Positions 53,566-62,369 of a DNA stretch of 64,000 bases are shown here, one piece after another. The notes under the pieces were generated by a model. That model had not been told where the DNA came from and did not search any database. It worked only from the letters and a program-made list of their open reading frames with translations. Source of the stretch: Poa pratensis (Eukaryota > Streptophyta > Magnoliopsida > Poales > Poaceae); assembly GCA_947311845.1 (NCBI GenBank), contig CAMZMU010000063.1:117973414-118037413 (forward strand). The letters are read 5' to 3'. How positions within the stretch are numbered: position 1 is the first letter of the stretch; each line of letters begins with the position of its first letter. The position numbers and the translations under genes are program-made.

Positions 53566-54508
53566 TGTCGGGGGGTTACCCCCGGGTAGGGTAATGATGA
53601 GGTAAAGACATGTAAGGTTAAGGCAGTAAGCTGTCCGAGGGAACGATTGAGCAAGGACGCAGGAGGCGTCATCCGACGTAAGGTGTACGTCCGAGGTATA
53701 CTTTCCGAGGTATATCCTCCGAGGTATCAACCTCGGGGCAGTCAGCTAGCTACCACAGGAATAAGATATTCTCTACCGAGGTATATGATCAGGAGTGTTA
53801 TCCGAGGTTGGCAGCAAGGATCGAGGCATGTCAGAGAGGTCACGGGTGCCGCAGAGCTCGTAGCCCGAGGCTTCAGAGGACGGCGAGGTCCGTCCACGGG
53901 TTTCCCGGAAGCTCGGGGGCCTAGGAGCTGACTCGGCTATTTCGGGAAAGGTCTACAGGCTAGACCTCGGCAGGCTACTGAAGTATGACCGAAGAGGAAA
54001 GCTAGGCCTGGCTGGCCTGACAGTCCGGCCGTTGAGCTGGCAGGAGGCAGAGGCTTGTCTTCTACCTTTTGGCCATGCCATTGTCAGTTGTAGGCAGGGG
54101 TAAAAATGTACTTCGGCCTGTGTATATATGCGGCATCTCTACCTCCAGAGAGGACGGCAAACCCTAGCTCATTTCCCCCTTCGTAGTTTCACCTTCTACC
54201 TCGAGCTCTCACTTTGGTAGCAACATACAGCTCGAGGAGCACCTTGTACCTGAGAACCACACTGATATATTGAGAGAGGCAAGGCAGGAGTAGGGGTTTT
54301 ACTTCCTCACGAAGGCCCCGAACCTGGGTACATCGTGGTGTCTTTTGTGTTCTTGGCTTTCTTGGTTTCTTGTTCATGTTCTTGTGGTTTCTTGCATGTT
54401 CTTGCTTGTGCACGTCTTGAGTGCATAAACCCTCCCCGGATTCCCCCAACGACCATTCGGCCCCAACTAAGCCATACCCATGGCATCTGCCGTGATCCCA
54501 CCACGACA
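53566..54508 (+). repeat. 5' LTR of the second Tat element
   Basis: 943 bp, TGTCGGGGGG..ACCACGACA. The final 28 bases encode the start of the gag frame. The last 351 bp are nearly identical to 60794-61144, so the insertion is young. Confidence 0.93.
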
Positions 54509-56034
54509 GTTGGCGCCCACCGTGGGGCAGATTGAGGCGTTGGGTGGAGTTTCCATCCGGACGGGCTCCTCTGAGTGTGTTCTTTCTGGCCTTGTTACCA
54601 AGATCGGCGAGTTCGCCTTTGTGAGCGACAATGCGGGGTGCTTCGCCGGCAAGCCTTTCCCCACCGATGGCTTCCTCATGATGCTCGGCAGCTTCCCCAC
54701 ATACGTTGCTGTCGAGGTGGTTCGCGAGTACCCGGAGCAGGTGCTCGTGGACGACGAAACTCCTCTCCTGGCGGCTTTGGGTCGGCGTGTCACTCGCCCT
54801 CCGAGGTGTGTGGAGGTGATGATGGCTGGTACCAGCCTGCAGCTAGCAAGGCAGATGCTGGCAAGGTCGCGCTAGCCGAGGTGGAGGCGACGCCAACCGC
54901 GCTGCCTGAGAAATCAGGTCGGACGGCGAAGTTTCCGTACGAGAAACCTAGTCAGAATGAGCAGTTGGGCATGCCAAGGGAAGAAGTTCCCTTAGAAGCT
55001 ATCGTTGATAGGTTAGCTCGGCCACTCGCAGTAGAGGCAAGTGTGGAGCATACGGTGGCCGGGTTAGAGGCAGAGCGCCAGAGGGTGCTGAGAGAAGCTC
55101 GGTTGCTGGCCGAGGCTAAGCAGCAGTTCGATATGGAGCAGAAGGAGTACAATGCTGCACATGGTATAGAGGATGGTTTTACTCCGGTTGTGCGGCGTAA
55201 GAAAGCTGCTCTGCTCAACCGAGGCAAGGACCTCTATGGGAGATGGCTAGGGCTGCAGTCTCGGGCTCGAGTAAGGCAACAAGTAGCAGGTCGGCTACTG
55301 GTAGGCCGGTGTATAGTTCACCAGCTAAGAACCTTAGAGCAGCCGAAGCAGTAAGGGCCGGGCTATCGGAGTTGACCGGAGATGCATGGCGTGAGCAGCA
55401 GAAGCGGCTCAATGAGTTAGTGCATGTGGCCAGCAAGCAAAATGAAGCCCTCCGCAAGGCCGGGCTTGGCGGTTCGCAGGCGGTCCATTCGATTAGGCCA
55501 GTTAGCCAGGGGTCCAAGGGGCAAGCCTCGTCTCCACACGTCGGAGGAGCCGATCGTGCCCGGAGTGTCACTTCAGGTCGGAACAAGGAGATGCAGCTGC
55601 AAGTGTACGATCCGGTGTTAGCTGGGAAGCAAAAGGTCGGCAACGCTAGCCGAGCCAATGGAGACCCCGGCCCAGGTGATGCAAGCCGAGCTAAGGCCGT
55701 TCAGCTCAGGGAAATCAGAACGGTGGGCAAGCAGCGTCGGCTGGCCGAGGTAAACCACCTCAGCCCCCGAGGCATCAGCAGCAACCCCGGCCGCAGGAGC
55801 AGTATCAGCAAGAGCCGGAGTATGTTCCGCAGCCGAAGAACGTCGGTCGAGGTGGCGACCGATATGATGATGGAAATTCAGCCATGGAGCGGGCTGGATT
55901 CTATAGAGTGGATGGTGCATTGGGAGAGCGTATCGGAGCTCGGACGTTGCTACAAGCTAGATCGGATTTACATGTCCGAGAGTTGGAGGAGGAAGGCCCT
56001 CCTGGTCCGGCGTGTTTTGGACCTCGGATCATGA
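54480..56034 (+). pseudogene. Gag N-terminal region of the second Tat element, starting in the LTR
   Basis: ATG 54480-54482, inside the LTR, gives MASAVIPPRQLAPTVG, which reads across the LTR boundary and the primer-binding site. It continues with SIRTGSSECVLSGLVTKIGE and VREYPEQVLVDDETPLLAAL to a stop at 54875. A frameshift near 54840 leads to a coiled-coil-like stretch (EAERQRVLREARLLAEAKQQ, FDMEQKEYNAAHGIEDGFTP). A further shift near 55240 leads to a Ser/Ala/Arg-rich region (LTGDAWREQQKRLNELVHVA). The blocks precede the capsid-like gag core at 56.1 kb and are broken by at least two frameshifts. Confidence 0.8.
54511..54528 (+). other. Primer-binding site of the second Tat element
   Basis: TGGCGCCCACCGTGGGGC, 2 nt after the LTR, identical to the site of the first Tat element. 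Confidence 0.88.
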
Positions 56035-57823
56035 AGGAACCACCTCCACCGTGTCTCAGTTTCAGTTGGGTCGGAGTACCAGGCCGTACAATGGGAGCAC
56101 CAAGCCGCAAGATTGGCTAGCTGATTATGTTTCAGCAGTATACATTGCGGGGGGCAATCGCCGATGGGCGGTCCGGTATCTCCCGCACATGTTGGAAGGT
56201 CCTGCTCGGATCTGGCTGAACAATCTGCCGGAGAATAGCATCGATTGCTGGCTGGATTTAGAGGAGGCATTCAATAGCAACTTCGCCAGCACTTACAGGA
56301 GGCCAAACCGACCTCAGCTTTTGCAGGCGTGCAAGCAGGAGGACAATGAGACTGACCGAGAATTCTTGACTCGGTGGAGCAATGTTCGGAACTCCTGTGA
56401 GGGAGTTATCGAAGCACAGGCTATAGCGTGGTTTGCTGATGGATGTCGGTATGGTAGCATGTTGTGGCAGAGGCTCCAGAGAGATATGCCAAAGACTCTG
56501 GCCGAGACGATTCGGATAGCTGATTCCTATGCCCTTGGCGATCCGATGCAGCCTCTGCTGGATGGGAATGCCCGGAACAGGAGGAATCCGATGAACAACC
56601 GCAACAACGGACCGAGGTTTGATAACCGTCAAGAGTTCGGGCAGAAGAGGAGAGAACCAGATTTCCAAGTCAATGCTGTAAACCCAAGTCAGTCCGGACC
56701 TGGAGGCGCCCAGAAACCGAAGACTGAGGGTCAGGCGTGGACTCCGAACCAGAACCAGAATCAGGGAGGTGGTGCGAAGCAGTGGCAGGAGGCCGGACCA
56801 CCTGTGACTTACGAGTCATTGGTGAATGGACCATGTATCTATCATGGCAGGAATGGCAGAACACCCAACCATACCACTCTGCAGTGTAGTTTTCATCACC
56901 GAACCGCTGCAGAAGGGGCGAAAGCTGGGGCAAACCGGAGTGGGCCACCGAACCAATGGCGTAGACCTCAATATCCGAACACGCAGCAGCAGCATAAGCC
57001 GACCATAGCGGCGCAGAATCAGAGCTTAACCGGAGCAAATTCAACCCCGGTGCATGCGGCCCAAAACCAGAAGACGGTGCAGGCGAAACCGGTGAATGCA
57101 GTGAGTGCCCAGGGCAACAACAACAACGGTGGTGCCGGCCAAAGCCAAACGTGGTCCTTTGAGAATCAGAGGTATGAGAACCCCGGTAATGATTATAGGG
57201 AAGTACATCAGAGCTACGTGGTGTTTGTGACTGAGTCAACTGATAAGAAGAGTATGCTGAGGCGTGCCAAGGAGGTGAATGCAGTATCTCCGGCGGTGGT
57301 GAAATACATGAACTGGTCCGAGCAAGAGATCACTTGGAGCAGGCAAGATACACCTCGGATCATGCCGAGCCCTGGAAACTATGCACTGGTGGTGGATCCG
57401 ACGTTTTGTGGGCCGACCAACAATGTGAGATTCACCCGAGTCTTGGTGGACAATGGGAGTGCCATAAATATCATGTACCGAGACACAATGGTCAAGCTGG
57501 GATACTCACCGAACCAGTTGCAGCCTAGCAGCTGTACATTTCACGGTATTGTGCCCGGGGTCTCTTGTGCACCTATGGGAAAGATTTGGGTCGACGTGGG
57601 TTTTGGTACCCGAGATAACAGCCGAGTTGAAAGTCTTGAGTTCGAGGTTGTGGACTTGCAGAGCCCTTACCATGCCTTGCTGGGAAGGCCAGCCTTGGCC
57701 AAGTTCATGATCTCCACTCATGTGGCTTACCTAAAGATGAAAATGCCGGGGCCCAAGGGAATAATAACCATTTCTGGTGACTACAAGAAGGCTATGCAAT
57801 GTGCCTCGGCGGGATCAGTTTAG
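56012..57823 (+). CDS. Gag core and protease of the second Tat element
   Basis: One open frame of 603 codons. Residues ~20-160 hold the gag core (NGSTKPQDWLADYVSAVYIA, RYLPHMLEGPARIWLNNLPE, RRPNRPQLLQACKQEDNETD). An Asn/Gln-rich linker follows with a zinc-finger-like CIYHGRNGRTPNHTTLQC. The last ~130 residues are the aspartic protease with VLVDNGSAINIMYRDTM (DNG at the active site), YSPNQLQPSSCTFHGIVPG and LLGRPALAKFMIST. The frame then ends by a one-base loss near 57815: the expected continuation (SLAESLVIAAEKKQLQKVVA) is in the next frame. Confidence 0.9.
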   Translation: MFWTSDHEGTTSTVSQFQLGRSTRPYNGSTKPQDWLADYVSAVYIAGGNRRWAVRYLPHMLEGPARIWLNNLPENSIDCWLDLEEAFNSNFASTYRRPNRPQLLQACKQEDNETDREFLTRWSNVRNSCEGVIEAQAIAWFADGCRYGSMLWQRLQRDMPKTLAETIRIADSYALGDPMQPLLDGNARNRRNPMNNRNNGPRFDNRQEFGQKRREPDFQVNAVNPSQSGPGGAQKPKTEGQAWTPNQNQNQGGGAKQWQEAGPPVTYESLVNGPCIYHGRNGRTPNHTTLQCSFHHRTAAEGAKAGANRSGPPNQWRRPQYPNTQQQHKPTIAAQNQSLTGANSTPVHAAQNQKTVQAKPVNAVSAQGNNNNGGAGQSQTWSFENQRYENPGNDYREVHQSYVVFVTESTDKKSMLRRAKEVNAVSPAVVKYMNWSEQEITWSRQDTPRIMPSPGNYALVVDPTFCGPTNNVRFTRVLVDNGSAINIMYRDTMVKLGYSPNQLQPSSCTFHGIVPGVSCAPMGKIWVDVGFGTRDNSRVESLEFEVVDLQSPYHALLGRPALAKFMISTHVAYLKMKMPGPKGIITISGDYKKAMQCASAGSV

Positions 57824-60822
57824 CCGAGTCCTTGGTGATCGCGGCGGAGAAGAAGCAACTTCAGAAGGTGGTGGCAATGGCGCAGTCTACTCAGCTCGGC
57901 ATGTCCGGACTAATTACTCCGGACATGAGCGCTTCATTCGAGGTGCCCAAGGAGACCAAGAAAATCCCGCTGGACTCGGAGAACCCGGAGCGTTTCGCCA
58001 TCATTGGTACTGGCATGGACGAGAAATAGGAAAGCGCGCTCTGTCACTTCCTCCGTGAGAATCGGGACATTTTTGCATGGTCGGCTAAAGACCTGCCAGG
58101 TGTTCCGAGGGAGTTGGCAGAGCACTCTTTGTTTGTTCGGCCAGAGGTGAAACCAGTGCGTCAACCGACGCGGCGGCTCTCAGATGACCGAAGAAAGGTG
58201 GTACTCGAAGAACTGGCGAAGTTACTGGCTGCAGGCTTCATCATGGAAGTGCTGCATCCGGACTGGATATCTAATCCAGTCCTCGTGGAGAAAAAGAAGG
58301 ACGAACCGGCGGTAGTCAAGGTGTGGCGCATGTGCATTGACTTCACCAACCTGAACAAGGCGTGCCCGAAGGATCCCTTTCCTTTACCTCGGATTGATCA
58401 AGTGATCGATTCTACGGCTGGATGTGAGCTGTTGTCTTTTATTGATGCATATTCTGGTTTTCACCAGATCCCACTGAACACTGATGATCAAATAAAGACT
58501 GCCTTTATTACCCCGTACGGGGCGTATTGCTATCGTGTCATGTGTTTCGGTTTGAGAAATGCCGGGGCAACTTATCAAAGGTGTATGCAGAAGTGCTTAC
58601 ATTCTCAAATGGGCAAGAATGTGCAAGTGTATGTCGATGACATTGTTATCAAAACTAAAAAGAAGCATACTCTCATCGAAGACCTCGAAGAGACATTTGC
58701 AAATTTAAGAAAGTATCGGTTGAAACTTAACCCGGACAAGTGCACCTTTGGTGTCCCGGCTGGAAAATTGCTCGGTTTCCTCGTATCGAGCCGAGGTATA
58801 GAAGTTAACCCGGCTAAGATCCGAGCTATCGAAAGAATGAAGTTGCCGAACTGTTTAAAAGATGTGCAGAAGTTCACGGGATGCCTTGCATCTTTAAGTC
58901 GGTTTGTAAGTCGGCTAGGAGAAAAAGCCTTACCATTGTATCAACTTATGAAGAAAAGTACCAGTTTCACTTGGACCCCGCAGGCGGACGCGGCGTTCAA
59001 TGAGCTGAAGAAGATGTTGTCCACTGCTCCGGTGTTGGCATCCCCTTTGCAGAATGAACCGATGTTGATATACATTGCGGCTACAAACCGGGTCGTAAGT
59101 GTTGCAGTGGTGGTGGAGCGAGACGAAGGAGGCAAATCGGTGCAGAGACCAATCTACTACCTGAGCGAGGTGATATCCACGTCGAAGCAAAACTACCCCC
59201 ACTACCAGAAGATGACGTACGGAGTATACCTGGCGGTTAAGAAACTGAAGCATTACTTCCAAGAGCATCCCATGACGGTGGTATGTGATGCTCCAATCTC
59301 GGAGATCATCGGATGCAAGGACGCAACTGGGCGAGTTGCCAAATGGGCGATCGAGGTATCTCCATACACTCCGCATTATGAAAGGCGAGATGCAATCAAG
59401 TCGCAGGCGCTGCCGGACTTTTTATGCGATTGGGCCGAGATGCAATATGAGCCGCCCTTGCCGGACTATAATTATTGGAAGATGCACTTTGATGGGTCCA
59501 AGACCAAGGTCGGATTAGGTGCCGGCATAGTCCTAACCTCGCCGAAGCAAGACCAGTTGAAGTATGTGCTGCAAATCCATTTCTCGGCGTCGAACAACGT
59601 GGCGGAGTATGAGGCCCTGATCCATGGGCTCAAGGTGGCAAAGGAGATAGGTGTCCGGCGTATAGAATGCTTCGGCGATTCAGCTTTGGTGGTGCATCAA
59701 TCCACCGGCACTTGGGATGCATTGGATGCGAACATGGAGTTGTATCGGTTTCATGTGCAAAAGGTGTCTGGGTTCTTCGAAGGATGTGAGTACAAGCACA
59801 TACCTCGGGGGGAGAATGAAGCCGCCGACGTATTGTCCAAGCTCGGTTCATCCAAAGAACCGGTGCCACCGGGGATAGCGCTGAACCATTTGAGAACTCC
59901 TTCAATCAAGCCCTCGCCTGACTCCGAGTCAATTTTCTTACCGCCAAGTTCGGAGTCTGAGCCTATTCCTATGGAGGTAGACGTCGGATGCGTTTGGCCG
60001 GACTCGGGGACTGCTTCGCAGTATCCGAGGACTGATGGAGCTTTTCCTATGGAGATAGATGATGGGAACTTCGGGTCTGACCCGGGGACTTCGCACCAAC
60101 ACTCGGGGACTGGCCGAGCAATGGTGGAGGAAATCATGAAGGAGATCATGGCGACCGAACCAATGGAGATAGATGAGAGGCTTTTTCCTCTGCATCCAGT
60201 GCCGGAATGGGCGGAGCAGATCATGAACTTCATAGCCGATGGAAGTTTGCCAAGTGATACAACCGAGGCAAGGAGAATCCAGAGGAGAGCTAAGGGATAC
60301 ACCATCATCAACAAGGAGCTATACAAGAGAAGTGTGACCGAGGTGTTGCAGAGGTGTGTCGAACCAGCTGAAGGCAAGGAGATGCTTTTAGAAATCCACC
60401 AAGGAGAATGTGGACATCATTGCAGCACAAGAGCTCTGGTGGCCAAGGTGTTCCGGCACGGGTTCTATTGGCCCACCGCCAATGCCGATGCAGAAGATAT
60501 AGTTCGGAAATGTGAAGGGTGCCAAAGGTTCGCCAAGCAGCAGCACATGCCAGCTTCGGCGCTCAAGACCATTCCTATCACGTGGCCCTTTGCAGTTTGG
60601 TGTCTGGACATGGTGGGAGAATTCAAGCCAGCCCGAGGCAATATGACTCACATACTGGTGATGGTGGACAAATTCACTAAGTGGATCGAGGTGAAGCCAA
60701 TCCGAAAAGTGGATGGTCATACGGCGGTGACCTTTTTGAAGGAAATAATCCTGAGATACGGATATCCTCATAGTATCATTACAGACAACGGCACAAACCC
60801 TAGCTCATTTCCCCCTTCGTAG
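57799..60822 (+). pseudogene. Pol of the second Tat element: RT, RNase H, archaeal-type RNase H, partial integrase
   Basis: After LAESLVIAAEKKQLQKV the frame meets a TAG at 58027-58029, then is open for 902 codons from 58114. Domains: RT (MCIDFTNLNKACPKDPFPLP, FIDAYSGFHQIPLN, VYVDDIVIKTKKKH); first RNase H/connection (MLIYIAATNRVVSVAVVVER, YYLSEVISTSKQNYPHYQKM); second RNase H (MHFDGSKTKVGLGAGIVLTS, NNVAEYEALIHGLKVAKEIG, CFGDSALVVHQ, ENEAADVLSKLG); an acidic linker with repeated PMEID; then integrase zinc domain (GHHCSTRALVAKVFRHGFYW, CEGCQRFAKQQHMP) and the start of the core. D residues are present in WCLDMVGEF and IITDNGTN; the E is lost. The stop at 60820-60822 lies in LTR sequence. Confidence 0.92.
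59960..60180 (+). repeat. Internal PMEID coding repeat in the RNase H-integrase linker
   Basis: Within pol the linker repeats PMEVDVG, PMEIDDG and PMEIDER, joined by Ser/Gly/His-rich stretches with 'ggggact' at DNA level. The first Tat element lacks the repeat and has a shorter linker at this place. Confidence 0.75.
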
Positions 60823-61144
60823 TTTCATCTTCTACCTCGAGCTCTCACTTTGGTAGCAACATACAGCTCGAGGAGCACCTTGTACCTGAGAACCACACTG
60901 ATATATTGAGAGAGGCAAGGCAGGAGTAGGGGTTTTACTTCCTCACGAAGGCCCCGAACCTGGGTACATCGTGGTGTCTTTTGTGTTCTTGGCTTTCTTG
61001 GTTTCTTGTTCATGTTCTTGTGGTTTCTTGCACGTTCTTGCTTGTGCACGTCTTGAGTGCATAAACCCTCCCCGGATTCCCCCAACGACCATTCGGCCCC
61101 AACTAAGCCATACCCATGGCATCTGCCGTGATCCCACCACGACA
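60794..61144 (+). repeat. 3' LTR remnant of the second Tat element
   Basis: The last 351 bp of the LTR, matching 54158-54508. Its left edge joins integrase sequence at a shared CAAAC, which marks a deletion by short-homology recombination. The right edge carries the correct ACGACA end and the AAACG duplication. Confidence 0.92.
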
Positions 61145-61240
61145 AAACGGTTGCAGATCATCAGAGACGTCTTGCCGGACGGTTGTAGATAATCAGAGAC
61201 GTCTTACCGCTGCTTGGATCGAAGTGGCGCTCAAACTCAC
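61145..61240 (+). repeat. Hairpin repeat copy 2, loop and right arm
   Basis: Continues copy 2 after the gypsy element: loop 'gttgcagatcatcagagacg' and so on, then right arm from 'ggacggttgtagataatcag' to 'ccgctgcttgg'. Two changes in the right arm compared with copy 1 weaken the stem slightly. Confidence 0.8.
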
Positions 61241-61507
61241 GAGCCACCGTCGGGCTGTATGCAGAGGGAACTGTGTTTGGACGGTCGAAGCTGAGGTTTG
61301 AGAGGTTCCCACGGGAGGTGTGGGAGCCGACAACCACCTACCACGCGTGTTTCACCGGTCGTCATGCAATTAATTAACAGAAAACAAAAAAGAAAACTCA
61401 CATGTGATATAACCCATTTCTAAATGGAAACTCCCATTTCGTGTATTATGGTTTTCACCACATAAAGGTTTAATACATTACTACACATCACATAAAGGTT
61501 TAATACA
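61241..61507. other. Spacer between the hairpin repeats and CACTA ORF1
   Basis: No ORF. The phrase 'cacataaaggtttaatacat' occurs twice (61461 and 61490) and again, with one extra A, at 52147, downstream of the small ORF. The shared sequence may be a common 3'-end signal for the minus-strand genes. Confidence 0.5.
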
Positions 61508-62191
61508 TTACATTGATTTACATCGCTTCAGCCGTAACCATGGAGCATCTTCATTATTTAACGGGATGCTTGGGTCAGTTCTCACTGTGAAGGGCGGAAT
61601 TTCATCAAACTTATCATAATCTGCTGACATGTCTGTCTTGCTCTCGACTCCCACGATGTTTCTTTTCCCTGAAAGAACTACGTGACGCTTTGGCTCATCG
61701 TCTGATGTATTCGTTTGCTTGTTTTTTCTTTTTTTCGGTCTGAAGGACATGTCCTTCACATAGAAAACCTGAGCCACATCATTGGCTAGGACGAATGGTT
61801 CGTTCTTGTAACAACCAAGATTCTTGAGATCCACTGTTGTCATCCCGTACAGCTGGTCTACCTTTATCCCTTCTCCATTCATGTTGACCCAACTGCACCG
61901 AAACAAAGGGACCTTAAAAGTAGGTCCATAGTCAAGTTCCCATATCTCCTCTATGCGACCATAGTATGTGTCCTTTTGCCCATCGTCGTTTGTTGCATCA
62001 AAGCGGACACCACTGTTCTGGTTGGTGCTCTTTTTATCTTGGGCGATCGTGTAAAATGTATTCCCATTTATCTCGTACCCTTGGAAATTCAATACAGTCG
62101 AAGATGGTGACGCGGCCAACAAGTAGAGCTGATCTCCGACAGTGGTGTCATTCATGAGCTGTAATCGCAACCAACTGCCGAAGGTCTCCAT
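61508..62191 (-). pseudogene. CACTA ORF1 C-terminal part (DUF4216 region)
   Basis: Open minus-strand frame, 227 codons, ending KRCKSM and a stop. It contains GYEINGNTFYTIAQDKKSTN, NSGVRFDATNDDGQKDTYYG, IEEIWELDYGPTFKVPLFRC and VFYVKDMSFRPKKRKN, the pattern of the DUF4216 domain found at the C-terminus of plant Tnp2-type transposases. It is separated from the transposase block by one or more frameshifts between 62192 and 62369. Confidence 0.85.
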
Positions 62192-62369
62192 GTGTTTTTC
62201 TTTAATCCAGGAGTCATCCTTCCCGGGTTCTTGGAGCGTACATAATTCTTGTGTTCCTCGATATACGGAGCCACGAAGGTGGAACTTTGTAGAACTGTGT
62301 AGTGTGCTTGAGTTAAAGAATGCCCGTCCCTACATATCAGTGCTTTCTTTCCTAGCGTGCCTTTTCCAC

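Larger units (their letters stand above)
53566..61144 (+). mobile_element. Second Tat-lineage gypsy retrotransposon, 3' end deleted
   Basis: Plus-strand element between AAACG duplications (53561-53565 and 61145-61149). 5' LTR 53566-54508, primer-binding site 54511-54528, gag, protease, RT, two RNase H domains, and integrase cut off inside its core. It then runs straight into the last 351 bp of the 3' LTR (60794-61144). The rest of integrase, the 3' region and most of the 3' LTR are missing. It shares the primer-binding site and the double RNase H with the 13-26 kb element, but the LTRs differ except for their last bases. Confidence 0.94.

Noticed and set aside
54189..54535. ORFs repeated at 60825-61192
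   Set aside because: They fall in the LTR of the second Tat element and are duplicated with it; not genes.
56670..57239. Minus-strand ORF of 189 codons
   Set aside because: It is the antisense shadow of the Gln/Asn-rich gag linker on the plus strand.
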